Below the pieces are notes generated by a model. It was not told where the DNA came from, ran no database searches, and saw nothing but the letters and a program-made list of their open reading frames with translations. The position numbers and the translations under genes were made by a program. A DNA stretch of 16,816 nucleotides from Planctomycetota bacterium (GTDB lineage Bacteria; Planctomycetota; Brocadiia; JAJRTI01): positions 1 to 16,816 of the forward strand of contig JAJRTI010000001.1 in NCBI GenBank assembly GCA_024278415.1, read 5' to 3'. Shown here in pieces: positions 6,802 to 14,815 of this stretch; the first letter of the stretch is position 1, and every line of letters starts with the position of its first letter.

Positions 6802-6910
6802 AACTCTAAACCCTAGATCAAGAGCGCGCGAGACGCATGGCCACGGTTTGGCATTCGCGATGTCTTGCCGCATCCCACCCCACGACCCGACGAGACCCGG
6901 AGCCCAAGAG

Positions 6911-7162
6911 ATGAAGAAAGACATCCACCCCAAATACCAGGAAACGACCGTGACTTGCGGTTGTGGCGAGTCCTTTGTGACACGGTCAACCGCGCCGAAG
7001 CTGGGCGTTGAGATCTGCTCCAAGTGCCATCCGTTCTACACGGGCAAGCAAAAAATCGTCGACGCCGCGGGCCGCGTGGAGAAGTTCCAGCGCCGTTACG
7101 GTTGGAACCAGCAGAGCGCTGACGCCGCGAGCGGGAAGGCCCAGGCCCAGACGGAGTCGTAG
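6911..7162 (+). CDS. rpmE: 50S ribosomal protein L31 (zinc-binding type)
   Basis: Component of the large ribosomal subunit that helps bridge to the small subunit. The 83-residue protein starts [10 protein letters not shown], a hallmark of L31. It carries the zinc ligands of the C+ form: Cys16, Cys18, Cys36 and Cys39 (TCGCGE and [14 protein letters not shown]). The ATG at 6911 has GGAG 8 bases upstream; an in-frame ATG at 6848 would add residues foreign to the family. The Ala/Gln-rich tail after residue 66 is variable and longer than usual. It is the first gene of the rpmE-prfA-prmC cluster, an arrangement found in many bacteria, and ends in TAG. The C+ form suggests zinc-replete expression; no Zur site was recognised. 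Confidence 0.95.
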   Translation: MKKDIHPKYQETTVTCGCGESFVTRSTAPKLGVEICSKCHPFYTGKQKIVDAAGRVEKFQRRYGWNQQSADAASGKAQAQTES

Positions 7163-7179
7163 CCCAGGAGGGCCAACAC

Positions 7180-7257
7180 GTGGGGGACAAGACCGGCAAC
7201 ACGCCGCGCCCCGATGCCACGCCACGCTATTCGCATTGCCGAATCTCCCGAACCTAA
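7180..7257 (+). CDS. Possible 25-codon ORF between rpmE and prfA
   Basis: A GTG at 7180 follows AGGAGGG (7166-7172) by 7 bases, the strongest ribosome binding site in the window. The frame closes after 25 codons with TAA, 19 bases before the prfA ATG and out of frame with it. The peptide is polar with no recognised motif. It could be a coupling or leader peptide for prfA, or the remnant start of a lost gene: several bacteria have a DUF1385 gene between rpmE and prfA. Expression is unproven. Confidence 0.3.
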   Translation: MGDKTGNTPRPDATPRYSHCRISRT

Positions 7258-7276
7258 CGGGACAGCCAGGCCTGCC

Positions 7277-8356
7277 ATGAACGAGAATCTCCGGGAGAAG
7301 CTGGACGAGATCGCGGCCCGTTACGACGAGTTGGCCGCGCAAATGTCGTCCGGCGAAGCCAGGCTCGACATGGGCAGGCTCTCGAAGGAACTCGGCTCCC
7401 TGGGCCCCATGGTCGAGCAATACCGCGCATACAAGGTCTTGGAGACCGGCGTAGAAGAGGCCAGGGCTATTCTTGACGACCCTGACGCGGATGCGGACCT
7501 GCGGGAGCTGGCTGAGGCGGAACTGGAGGAGAACGAGGGCGCGCTGCAAGCAGCCGAAGCTGACCTCATGAAGCTGTTCGTGTCGGAAGATGCCGACGCC
7601 AACCGCAACGTGATTGTCGAAATCCGCGCCGGCACGGGAGGCGAGGAGGCCGCGCTCTTCGCAGGCGACCTGTTCCGCATGTACCTCAGGTACGCCGAGA
7701 AGCAGCACTGGAAGGTCGAGATGCTCGGCGCGAGCGAGTCGGGGCTCGACGGCTACCGCGAGGTCACGTTTGGCATCTCCGGCCAGAGCGTATTCAAGAA
7801 GCTGCGATACGAGTCGGGTGGGCACCGCGTGCAACGCGTCCCGGTCACCGAGACCCAAGGCCGCATCCATACCTCCGCGGCCACGGTCGCCGTGCTACCC
7901 GAGGTCGAAGACGTGGACGTGGAGCTAAACCCGGACGACATCCGCATGGACTTTTTCAGGTCGTCTGGGCCAGGAGGGCAGTCCGTGAACAAGACCAGCT
8001 CCGCGGTCCGCCTCACTCACGAGCCCACGGGCACCGTGGTCTCCTGCCAAGACGAGAAGTCGCAACACAAGAATCGCGCCAAGGCCATGCGCATCTTGCG
8101 CAGCCGGGTGTACGAGAAGGTGCGCGCAGAACAGGAGCAAGCGCGGGTGGCCAATCGCAAGAGCCTGATTGGATCGGGCGACCGAAGCGAACGCGTCCGC
8201 ACGTACAACTTTCCCCAGAACCGCGTCACCGACCACCGCATTAACCTGACGCTCTACAACTTGGACAACATCATCATGGGCGATCTCGACGAAATCGTCG
8301 ACGCGCTCATGGTCTACGATGTGGAGCTGCGCACGCAGGAGTTCCTCCAAGGGTGA
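7277..8356 (+). CDS. prfA: Peptide chain release factor 1
   Basis: Recognises UAG and UAA in the ribosomal A site and triggers release of the finished protein. The 359 residues match normal RF1 length. The codon-reading tripeptide is PVT (189-191, in [15 protein letters not shown]), a PxT form specific to RF1. The catalytic GGQ is at 233-235 ([11 protein letters not shown]); Gln235 is the residue methylated by PrmC. The N-terminal ~100 residues are the usual helical domain. The ATG at 7277 has only AGG 6 bases upstream, but the in-frame ATG at 7214 lacks a ribosome binding site and would add residues absent from the family. Its own stop is TGA, which RF2 reads. It precedes prmC by 10 bases, in one operon with rpmE. 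Confidence 0.97.
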   Translation: MNENLREKLDEIAARYDELAAQMSSGEARLDMGRLSKELGSLGPMVEQYRAYKVLETGVEEARAILDDPDADADLRELAEAELEENEGALQAAEADLMKLFVSEDADANRNVIVEIRAGTGGEEAALFAGDLFRMYLRYAEKQHWKVEMLGASESGLDGYREVTFGISGQSVFKKLRYESGGHRVQRVPVTETQGRIHTSAATVAVLPEVEDVDVELNPDDIRMDFFRSSGPGGQSVNKTSSAVRLTHEPTGTVVSCQDEKSQHKNRAKAMRILRSRVYEKVRAEQEQARVANRKSLIGSGDRSERVRTYNFPQNRVTDHRINLTLYNLDNIIMGDLDEIVDALMVYDVELRTQEFLQG

Positions 8357-8366
8357 CGGGCTGCCC

Positions 8367-9248
8367 ATGGCCGACGAACCCAAGCGCATTTGGACCGTGC
8401 TCGACCTGATCCGCTGGACCCAAGGGTTCTTTGCAGGCAAAGGGATCGACTCGCCCCGCCTCGACGCCGAGTTGCTGCTCGCCAAAGTGTTGGGCATGGA
8501 CCGCATGGGGCTCTACATCAGCTACGACCGTCCGCTCGATCTGTCCGAACTGGCCGCGTTCCGCGGGTTGGTCCAGGAGCGTGCGCGCCGCGTGCCGGTC
8601 AAGTACCTCCTCGGCGAGTGTGAGTTCATGTCACTGCGCTTCGAGGTCGGGCCGGGCGTGCTGGTGCCTCGGCCAGAAACGGAGCATCTCGTCGAGCGAG
8701 CGGTCGAACGGCTTAAGGAGTCGCCCACGACTCAGCCGCTTGTGTACGACGTGTGCACCGGCTCGGGCTGCGTCGCGGTTGCGCTGGCCAAAGCTTGTGA
8801 CAACGCGTACGTCGCCGCGTCGGACTTGAGCCGCGCCGCGCTCCAGGTGGCCAAGCGCAACGTTGTGCAGCATGATCTGGCCAGCCGCATCACGCTTGTC
8901 GCAGGCGACTTGCTTGCGGCGTTCCCGTCCGACGTGCGAGCCGACCTCATTGTGTCCAATCCCCCCTACGTGCGCGAGAGCGAGTGGGCGGCGCTCCAGC
9001 CGGAGATCGTGGAGCACGAGCCGCGTGAGGCGCTCGTGGCTGGCGCCGATGGGCTCGACTGCATTCGCCGCCTCATCGCGGACGCGCCGGCAAGGCTCAA
9101 GCCGGGGGGCGCGCTGCTCTGCGAGATCGGCCACGACCAGGCGGCCGCGGCCGCATCACTCGTCCAAGCCGTTGGCGCGTACGCCCCACCAGTCTTCCAC
9201 AAAGACCTTGCTGGCATCGCCCGCGTACTCGATGCGAGTCTCGCATGA
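8367..9248 (+). CDS. prmC: Release factor glutamine methyltransferase
   Basis: Transfers a methyl group from S-adenosylmethionine to the GGQ glutamine of RF1 and RF2, speeding release. The 293-residue protein has the helical N-terminal domain (1-85), the YLLGECEFMSLRF and PRPETE (101-106) signatures, the SAM-binding loop DVCTGSGC (128-135), and the substrate-binding NPPY (198-201). Cys replaces the more usual Leu/Gly/Thr in the SAM loop, which is not expected to matter. The ATG at 8367 lies 10 bases past the prfA stop; the leader has only a GGG-type ribosome binding site, so translation is probably coupled to prfA. It is last in the cluster and converges on the lactonase gene with an 18-base gap and no visible terminator. 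Confidence 0.95.
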   Translation: MADEPKRIWTVLDLIRWTQGFFAGKGIDSPRLDAELLLAKVLGMDRMGLYISYDRPLDLSELAAFRGLVQERARRVPVKYLLGECEFMSLRFEVGPGVLVPRPETEHLVERAVERLKESPTTQPLVYDVCTGSGCVAVALAKACDNAYVAASDLSRAALQVAKRNVVQHDLASRITLVAGDLLAAFPSDVRADLIVSNPPYVRESEWAALQPEIVEHEPREALVAGADGLDCIRRLIADAPARLKPGGALLCEIGHDQAAAAASLVQAVGAYAPPVFHKDLAGIARVLDASLA

Positions 9249-9266
9249 CCCACGCCCGACCGGCGG

Positions 9267-10157
9267 TCACTTCCCCCGCACCTTCATCCTCACACGATAC
9301 ACGGACCTGCGCGCGGTGATGTAGAGGGTCCGCTTGTCCTTGCCGCCGAAGCAGCAGTTGGCAGGAAGCTCCGGCGTCACGATCGCGCCCAAGTGCTGGC
9401 CCTGTGGGTCGAACACCCACGTGCCGCCCGGCCCGGTCGCGTAGAGCCGGCCGGCCGCGTCCACGGCCATGCCATCGGGCACTCCTCGTTGGGGGCTCCT
9501 CATGTCCGCAAACACGCGGCCGTTCGTGATCGTGCCGTCCGGCCGCACCTCAAACGCGCGCACGTGCCGGCGCTCGCTGTCCGACACGTACAGCGTCTTC
9601 TCGTCCGGCGAGAAGGCGATCCCGTTGGGTTTGGCGAAATCAGCGATCAGCAACGACAGCTTGCCACTGGCCCCAATCCGATACACGCCTTGGCAGGCCA
9701 CCTCTTGTTTGCGCCGGCGAAGGCCGTACGTGGGGTCGGTGAAGTAGATGCCGCCATCGGATCTGATCGCGAGATCGTTGGGGCTGTTGAGCCTCTTGCC
9801 CTCGTAGCGCGACGCGAGCACCGTGATCGCCCCGTCCTTCTCCGTGCGCGTCACGTTGCGGCTCTCATGGTGGCACGCGACGAGCCTGCCCTGCCCGTCG
9901 AACGCGAGGCCATTGGAGTTGTGGCTTGGAGAGCGAAATACCGAAAGCTTGCCGGCGTCCAACTTGTAGAGGGTGTTGCCTGGCACGTCGCTGAACAGCA
10001 GGAAGCCGCTCGGGCTCCACACGGGCCCCTCCGTGAACTTGAGCCCGCCGGCGACCCTCTCTGGCGTGGACGCGACCAGATCGTCCACCGTCGCCGCATG
10101 CAGGGCCGCAGCCGCGAGGAAGGCCAGCGCCACGTACGTGCATCTTGGTGTAGCCAT
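9267..10157 (-). CDS. Secreted SMP-30/gluconolactonase family protein
   Basis: Likely a metal-dependent lactonase (sugar lactone to sugar acid) exported from the cytoplasm. The 296-residue protein has a signal peptide (hydrophobic core 8-22, cleavage near HAA/T) and a six-bladed propeller. Expected metal and active-site residues are in place: Glu43 in FTEGPVW, Asn127 in NSPNDLA, Asn178 in KPNGIAF and Asp228 in VPDGMAVD. The ATG at 10157 has GGAGG 7 bases upstream; the longer start at 10196 is rejected because the signal peptide begins at 10157. It is monocistronic on the minus strand. It could act on lactones released by oxidative sugar degradation; the substrate cannot be told from sequence. 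Confidence 0.88.
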   Translation of the reverse strand: MATPRCTYVALAFLAAAALHAATVDDLVASTPERVAGGLKFTEGPVWSPSGFLLFSDVPGNTLYKLDAGKLSVFRSPSHNSNGLAFDGQGRLVACHHESRNVTRTEKDGAITVLASRYEGKRLNSPNDLAIRSDGGIYFTDPTYGLRRRKQEVACQGVYRIGASGKLSLLIADFAKPNGIAFSPDEKTLYVSDSERRHVRAFEVRPDGTITNGRVFADMRSPQRGVPDGMAVDAAGRLYATGPGGTWVFDPQGQHLGAIVTPELPANCCFGGKDKRTLYITARRSVYRVRMKVRGK

Positions 10158-10269
10158 GATTGGTCCTCCGAAGATCAGCCTGTAGCTCTGAACCAAGCCA
10201 TGAGTGTACCTTTTGACGCCAGTGGCTGGAAGGCTAATCGGGATGAAAGAAAAAGCCGCAAGATTTCGC

Positions 10270-10297
10270 TTGATTTACATGCGCAATGTGCTACAAT
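10270..10297 (+). promoter_or_regulatory. Sigma70-like promoter of the candidate small RNA
   Basis: TTGATT (10270-10275), a 16-base spacer and TACAAT (10292-10297). The start would fall near 10304, immediately before the first stem-loop. Confidence 0.55.
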
Positions 10298-10303
10298 CTT
10301 ACT

Positions 10304-10392
10304 CAGCACGATCGTCATCCCCCTGGCCGGTTACCCGCCGGCCCGACGATTGTGCTGGGCCACAGGTCGCCCCCACCTGTGGCCCGCTTTAT
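10304..10392 (+). ncRNA. Candidate C-rich small RNA with its own promoter and terminator
   Basis: About 90 bases with two stem-loops one base apart. Hairpin 1 has a basal 11-bp stem (10306-10316 with 10345-10355, one G-U), an upper 6-bp stem GGCCGG/CCGGCC (10325-10330 with 10338-10343), and a one-sided bulge AUCCCCCU (10317-10324). Hairpin 2 has an 11-bp perfect stem GGGCCACAGGT/ACCTGTGGCCC (10357-10367 with 10375-10385), loop CGCCCCC, then GCTTTAT as a modest terminator tail. Both unpaired regions expose CCCCC, which could pair with Shine-Dalgarno sequences. No plus-strand gene follows, so a cis-acting leader is unlikely. It matches no RNA family that I recognise. Confidence 0.5.
10357..10392 (+). 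terminator. Terminator hairpin of the candidate small RNA
   Basis: An 11-bp perfect GC-rich stem with a 7-base loop, followed by GCTTTAT. The U-tract is short. The complementary strand has no U-tract after the same hairpin, so the plus orientation is favoured. Confidence 0.55.
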
Positions 10393-10507
10393 GTACGGGT
10401 ACAAGGGGATGACACGCGGTGGCCATAAGGCGCCGGCTCACCAAGAACCACGCGGGGCGGCGGAGGGGCCAAGCACCCGGCACACGTCGCTCCGGCCTGT
10501 GAGACTG

Positions 10508-10888
10508 CTACCCGCTTCGCTTCTGCAAGTGATGCATCACGGCCCACACGTCGTGCAAGGCATGCACGTAGCCGGATCGATCCCGTCCTTGAAAACCCGC
10601 AACCTCTCCCTTGAAGTTGTCGTAATCCATCTCCTCGTTTAGCCCGACAAGCACCTGCGACCACAGGGGCTTGTCTACGAAGATGCGGAACGCGTAGTCC
10701 GTGCCAAGGAACTCCTTGATCTCGCAGCCCGCGAGCCAATCGGGGAACCGCGCAATCAGCGCTTCAAGATGTTGCCGCACCCGGCATCGCACCATGATGC
10801 GGTTCGGGTTGACGGGCTGTTCGCGCCGCCCATCGCCCTGTCGGGCGCAGACCGCGCTGTAGAAACCATACCGAGTGAAGATCCACAT
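10508..10888 (-). CDS. Conserved hypothetical protein, 126 residues
   Basis: Function unknown. The protein opens MWIFTRYGFYSAVCARQGDG and continues through HLEALIARFPDWL, FLGTDYAFRIFVDKPLW, EEMDYDNFKGEV and HDVWAVMHHLQ. I recall similar small soluble proteins in diverse bacteria, without an assigned role. There is no signal peptide and no membrane segment; the pattern suggests a compact alpha/beta fold. The ATG at 10888 has GGAG 7 bases upstream; an upstream in-frame TTG at 10981 would run through a hairpin-rich intergenic stretch and is rejected. It ends in TAG. The next gene upstream on the same strand ends 181 bases away. Confidence 0.8.
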   Translation of the reverse strand: MWIFTRYGFYSAVCARQGDGRREQPVNPNRIMVRCRVRQHLEALIARFPDWLAGCEIKEFLGTDYAFRIFVDKPLWSQVLVGLNEEMDYDNFKGEVAGFQGRDRSGYVHALHDVWAVMHHLQKRSG

Positions 10889-10950
10889 ACCATTGCTCCG
10901 TGAAGCATCGGACTCAGCACAGCCAGTGCGGCGACAAGCAAGAAACTGGA

Positions 10951-11052
10951 TCGGAATGCCTTCGCATTCCGACGCTTCCAATGCCTTGCGGTGGGGAGGG
11001 ACGGCGATCCCGAGGCTTCGGGATCCGCTCCTGCATTGCGGGCGCCGCCCGC
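10951..11052. repeat. Cluster of three short hairpins between two minus-strand genes
   Basis: TCGGAATGC-CTTC-GCATTCCGA (10951-10972, 9-bp stem), GATCCCGA-GGCT-TCGGGATC (11006-11025, 8-bp stem) and GCGGGC-GCC-GCCCGC (11038-11052, 6-bp stem). All lie after the stop of the zinc-ribbon/coiled-coil gene. None has a U-tract on the minus strand, so they are not ordinary terminators. They may be transcript-end stabilisers or dispersed repeats. Confidence 0.5.
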
Positions 11053-11069
11053 TTTAGCGTGCTTCGCAA

Positions 11070-11657
11070 TCACTCCTTGAAGTCGAAGAAGCACTTGGCA
11101 AACACCTTGTACCCTTCGAGTTCGGCCCGCGCCTGCTCGAGTTCAGCTTGGAGGGTGGCGGATCGGGCCATGGGGTGTGTCTCGATCTTGTGCACTTTCT
11201 CCTGAGCGTTTTTTAGGTGCTCGCGCACCGCGTCGCGCATGCCTTGGGTCAGATCGCGGCGTGCGCTCAAGAGTTCGCGCTCCATCTTGTCGCCACTCAA
11301 GGCCACATCGGCGAGGATGGCCTGCCCGCGCTGTAACCCGTCCTCGAAGCACCGATAAATCGACCGGAGGAGGTTGTCGATGGAGGCAAGGTTGCCGGCG
11401 ACTTGCACCTTGGGCTTTGCGCTGAAGCCGGTCAAGTCGATGGGCTTGATGCTCTTGATCGCATCGGAAGATTCCTCTTCAGCCGCGCCGGCGCGCCGGC
11501 TAGCGAGTATACCGCCATCGTCGTCGATCGCATAAGGCACCATGTGAGGCGTGCCGCAGCCGGGGCACTTGAGCGTGCGGCCGGCATATTTCTTCTTGGC
11601 CTTGAGGGTCATGCCGCAATTCTTGCAGGCAGTACGGATACGGTTGTCGTCGCCCAT
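11070..11657 (-). CDS. Zinc-ribbon/coiled-coil protein, 195 residues
   Basis: Function unknown. The N-terminus is a zinc ribbon with Cys11, Cys14, Cys31 and Cys34 (CKNCGMTLKAKKKYAGR then LKCPGCG). This kind of N-terminal ribbon is, from memory, frequent in planctomycete proteins. A polar linker follows (45-85), then a long helical region from ~90 to the end rich in Glu, Arg, Ala and Leu (MERELLSARRDL, LQAELEQARAEL), probably a coiled coil. It has no membrane segment. The ATG at 11657 has GAGG 7 bases upstream; a TTG two codons earlier is less likely. It starts 99 bases past the stop of the DUF6785 transporter, so it may be transcribed with it. Confidence 0.78.
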   Translation of the reverse strand: MGDDNRIRTACKNCGMTLKAKKKYAGRTLKCPGCGTPHMVPYAIDDDGGILASRRAGAAEEESSDAIKSIKPIDLTGFSAKPKVQVAGNLASIDNLLRSIYRCFEDGLQRGQAILADVALSGDKMERELLSARRDLTQGMRDAVREHLKNAQEKVHKIETHPMARSATLQAELEQARAELEGYKVFAKCFFDFKE

Positions 11658-11756
11658 TGTCAATCCTCAGACGTGTCAAGAACCACAAAAGGGGGAGGGG
11701 CTAACACCGTGAGCCCAGGGGCACACGGCGACAGAAACGCGGCGCGCCACCACCTG

Positions 11757-13718
11757 CTACGGGACGCCTATGTACACGTAGTTGCCCACTTCGCCGGTAA
11801 GGAAATCTACGATCAGCCATGTGGCGCCGCACATAAGCTGGCCGCAAATCATGCCCAGAAAGAGCGGTTTGTACCGCTGGTAGAGCGTCTGGCCCCCGAA
11901 CTTGAGGATGAAGAATTTAACGAGCCAGCAGAGGAAGACGCTCCACCACGCCCACCCCATCACCCACGCATCCCCCAGCGCGAAGCCCACGTAGTGGACC
12001 GGCCACCAACTCAAGTAGTACCGCATCAGCACGAGCAGGCTCATCACCGCCATGCCGACGCCCGTAAAGACCCAGCGCGGCCAGAGGATGTCGTAGCCCA
12101 CCGGGTTCTTGAGTTTGTCTTGGAGAAAGCTGTAGGCGATGCGGGGCACACCGAACATTCTCATGTTAGCACCACCGTACTTGTAGTTCAAGACGATGGT
12201 GATCCAGATCGCGCCAGCGAGCCCCGCCACGCAAGCCACGATCATCGCCCAAAAGAGCGGACGCCCGCGCGTGCGCATCGCGTCGGAAAGCTTCAGCCCG
12301 TCGATGGAGGACGTCATGACCGACGTGCGCAGCTCCGCGGCCCAGCTATAGGTGAGTGACATGTTGGTGAGGCCCGCGGGGCCCATGAACTCCGTGCCGA
12401 ACGTGTACACGACGAAAGGCTGAGGGATCATCTGCGCCGCGGTGAAGCCTACGCCCCCGAGTGCGACAATACGCGTGATGGCAAAGAACACGCCGAAGCA
12501 GACGATGGTAAACACGATCGCGCCGACCCACGGCATGCCCCCCGCGTGGAACCACCCCAGGATAAACACATTGGCCAAGATAAAGCTGAAGACCGCGGCG
12601 CGGTAGGACATGACCTCCTGCGAATCGTCTACGTCCGGAGCGCCCTTGAAGGCTTTGCGCAGCACGTCCTTGATGTGGCTCCGCGCAGCCCAGAGCACGA
12701 CGATGCAAAGCACGATCATCGCACCCGCGCCTTGCTGCGCGGTCGCCGCACAGCTCCCGGTCAGCGCTTCGTTCCGGCCTTTGAGCACAAAGACGGTGAC
12801 GTTGAACACGCCAGTCTCCACCTTGCTGAGGAGGTGGAAGATCCACAAGCTCGCGGCGACCTCCAAGTTGATGAAGTACGCCAGGCCCATGATCGCGAAG
12901 TTCCAGAAGATAATGAGCCGAATGGTCCGGCGAAACACGTATATGTTCGTGCGAAACGGAATCTTCGGGAACGTGGGCCAGTAGTGATTAATGCCGGTGG
13001 TGGACACAAGCGCAAACGCGATGATAAACGCGGTCCAAAACAGCGGCTGCTTGAACAGGGGGTTCACGATCTGCTCGTCGTTGCCCCGCAGCATCTCCAG
13101 CGGCAACTGCACAATGGGAAACGCGAGCCGCTCATGCTCGACCCATTGCTTGCGCACGATGACCATACTCGTGATCATGACGATGTACACGGCCATCATG
13201 AACGAGCACCACCAAAACATGGGCACAAACCATGCCCCCCAAGGAATGGACTTGCCGGCTGGCAGGCCATCGTAGAAGTACCGCGCAACCGAGCCTTCCT
13301 TCGGCGCGAGCCAGGAGTGAATGTACGGCAGGATTAGTGTGTCCCACTGGTTCTCGGGGCTGGCGATGTAGAAGGGCCGCGTCAGGATATGGAAGAGATT
13401 CGTCACAAGGCCCCAAGTGGGGATCGCGGACGCGACGATCATCATCACGTAGATCAGCACGAGTTCCGACGATGTCAGAGCGGCGCGGCGGAAGAACCGC
13501 TTCAAGATGGGGTTCAGAATCCCCACGAGGATGAACAAGAGCATCACCGCGCCCGCGGTGATGTAGTCAGACGTGAGCCCCGCGGCCTTCTTCACGAGCA
13601 CCGTGTACGGGCACGCGATGTTGATGAAGAAGCTGAGCCCCGCGCCGATGATCAGCGAGCGCAGCGTGAAGCCCCGGTCGTGGAGCAGGCGCGGCCGCGC
13701 CTCAAGATCGCTCGGCAT
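11757..13718 (-). CDS. DUF6785/DUF6784 family membrane protein (OPT-like transporter)
   Basis: Predicted inner-membrane transporter of 653 residues with roughly 12-14 hydrophobic segments, the first near residues 17-40 (SLIIGAGLSFFINIACPYTV). Long multi-spanning proteins with motifs like EHERLAFPIVQLPLEM, GGVGFTAAQMIPQP and LWPRWVFTGVGM belong to the DUF6785 (N-terminal) and DUF6784 (C-terminal) families, which resemble oligopeptide (OPT) transporters. The substrate is unknown. The ATG at 13718 lies 5 bases after the stop of the propeller gene, with GGAGAAG inside that gene's end as ribosome binding site, so translation is probably coupled. Longer N-terminal extensions overlap the propeller gene and are rejected. 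It ends in TAG. Confidence 0.85.
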   Translation of the reverse strand: MPSDLEARPRLLHDRGFTLRSLIIGAGLSFFINIACPYTVLVKKAAGLTSDYITAGAVMLLFILVGILNPILKRFFRRAALTSSELVLIYVMMIVASAIPTWGLVTNLFHILTRPFYIASPENQWDTLILPYIHSWLAPKEGSVARYFYDGLPAGKSIPWGAWFVPMFWWCSFMMAVYIVMITSMVIVRKQWVEHERLAFPIVQLPLEMLRGNDEQIVNPLFKQPLFWTAFIIAFALVSTTGINHYWPTFPKIPFRTNIYVFRRTIRLIIFWNFAIMGLAYFINLEVAASLWIFHLLSKVETGVFNVTVFVLKGRNEALTGSCAATAQQGAGAMIVLCIVVLWAARSHIKDVLRKAFKGAPDVDDSQEVMSYRAAVFSFILANVFILGWFHAGGMPWVGAIVFTIVCFGVFFAITRIVALGGVGFTAAQMIPQPFVVYTFGTEFMGPAGLTNMSLTYSWAAELRTSVMTSSIDGLKLSDAMRTRGRPLFWAMIVACVAGLAGAIWITIVLNYKYGGANMRMFGVPRIAYSFLQDKLKNPVGYDILWPRWVFTGVGMAVMSLLVLMRYYLSWWPVHYVGFALGDAWVMGWAWWSVFLCWLVKFFILKFGGQTLYQRYKPLFLGMICGQLMCGATWLIVDFLTGEVGNYVYIGVP

Positions 13719-13723
13719 GGTGC

Positions 13724-14719
13724 TCACGGCTTCTCCGCTAGCTCCCCGAGCGTGAGGATGCAGATGTGCGAGCCCTTGTCCCCCGCGGCGGAGTAGGCAA
13801 TGCGCTTGCCGTCCGGCGACCACCACGGCTCACGCTCGTCGGCCGGCGACCGCGTGAGTTGCGTCAACTTCTTCGTCGCCACGTTGACCGACCAGATGTC
13901 CTCGTTGCCCGCGCGGTTGGACTGGAACGCGATCGTGTGCCCGTCCGGCGACCAGCAAGGCCGCATGGCCGAAAACCTCCCATCCGTGAGCGCGGTGCGC
14001 TTGCCCGTCTCAATGTCCATGACCACGATGGCCGAGGCCTTCCCCAGCATGCCGGGCTCCGCTGACGCGAGTGCGAAGCTCTTGCCGTCCGGCGACCACA
14101 TGGGGAACACGTCGTCGCGCTCGCCAATGGTCGGGTGCGCGAGTTCCTTGCCATCGAGGTCGATCACGTACACCTCATGGCCCGGCCCCATACGCCGATA
14201 GTGGAAGCTAAGCTTCTGGCCGTCCGGCGACCAGTAGGGGAACTCCTCGTTGCCCTTGTCGCCCGCGATGAGCTTCGCAAGTTCTCCGTCCTTGTCCATG
14301 AGCCACAAGTCCCAGTTGCCGCCCTTCGAGACGTCGAGACCTGACCGCCGGTTCGAATGGAACGCGATGAGCTTGCCGTCCGGCGACCATGTGGGGAAAC
14401 CGGACTTGTGCGGCCCCTTGGTGAGTTGGCGCTGCCCGGATCCGTCCGCGTTCATCACCCACACCTGCCAGTCGCGCTGGAACGCGATGAGCTTGCCATC
14501 GGGCGACCAGCAGGGCGAGCGGTCGTCCACGACGCCCGACGTGAGTTGCTTCGGCGCCGGCGCCACGAGCTTAGCCTTGGGTTTTGCGGCCGCTGGCTTC
14601 GTCGGCACAGTGGCCGGCTTGGGGCCCCTGGCCTTCCCTTCAGCGCCGTTCAGATCGACTCCGGAGACGATCAGCCCACAACACAAGAAGATCGAGTATC
14701 GAAATGACTTATGCCGCAT
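13724..14719 (-). CDS. Secreted TolB-like beta-propeller with six WSPDG repeats
   Basis: 331 residues. A signal peptide (hydrophobic 9-21, cleavage near NGA/EG) is followed by an Ala/Pro/Lys-rich linker (28-58) and six PD40-type blades, each with WSPDG, at residues 71, 111, 163, 208, 256 and 300. That gives a complete six-bladed propeller in the periplasm. It has no catalytic motif and no TolB N-terminal domain, so a binding or scaffold role is more likely than Tol-Pal function. The ATG at 14719 has GAGG 9 bases upstream. A strong promoter-like site lies ~70 bases upstream, and the DUF6785 transporter follows after 5 bases. The pairing suggests the propeller presents or senses a ligand for the transporter; this is inference. 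Confidence 0.85.
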   Translation of the reverse strand: MRHKSFRYSIFLCCGLIVSGVDLNGAEGKARGPKPATVPTKPAAAKPKAKLVAPAPKQLTSGVVDDRSPCWSPDGKLIAFQRDWQVWVMNADGSGQRQLTKGPHKSGFPTWSPDGKLIAFHSNRRSGLDVSKGGNWDLWLMDKDGELAKLIAGDKGNEEFPYWSPDGQKLSFHYRRMGPGHEVYVIDLDGKELAHPTIGERDDVFPMWSPDGKSFALASAEPGMLGKASAIVVMDIETGKRTALTDGRFSAMRPCWSPDGHTIAFQSNRAGNEDIWSVNVATKKLTQLTRSPADEREPWWSPDGKRIAYSAAGDKGSHICILTLGELAEKP

Positions 14720-14786
14720 CGAGCCTTACCTCAGCCGCTCTGGCCAGCGCAAATAGCCCAACACCCCTAACTTGCCGACGCGTGAG

Positions 14787-14815
14787 ATTTTACGCCGTGC
14801 CAACGCTGGAGTCAA
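14787..14815 (-). promoter_or_regulatory. Strong sigma70-like promoter for the propeller-transporter operon
   Basis: On the minus strand TTGACT (14810-14815), an exact 17-base spacer and TAAAAT (14787-14792); five of six consensus bases in each box. Transcription would start near 14780, giving a leader of about 60 bases before the ATG at 14719. No operator palindrome was seen next to it. Confidence 0.65.

Noticed and set aside
12546..13337. Plus-strand open frame of 263 codons opposite the DUF6785 gene
   Set aside because: Composition (His, Arg, Glu, Asp) is the mirror of hydrophobic membrane-segment codons.
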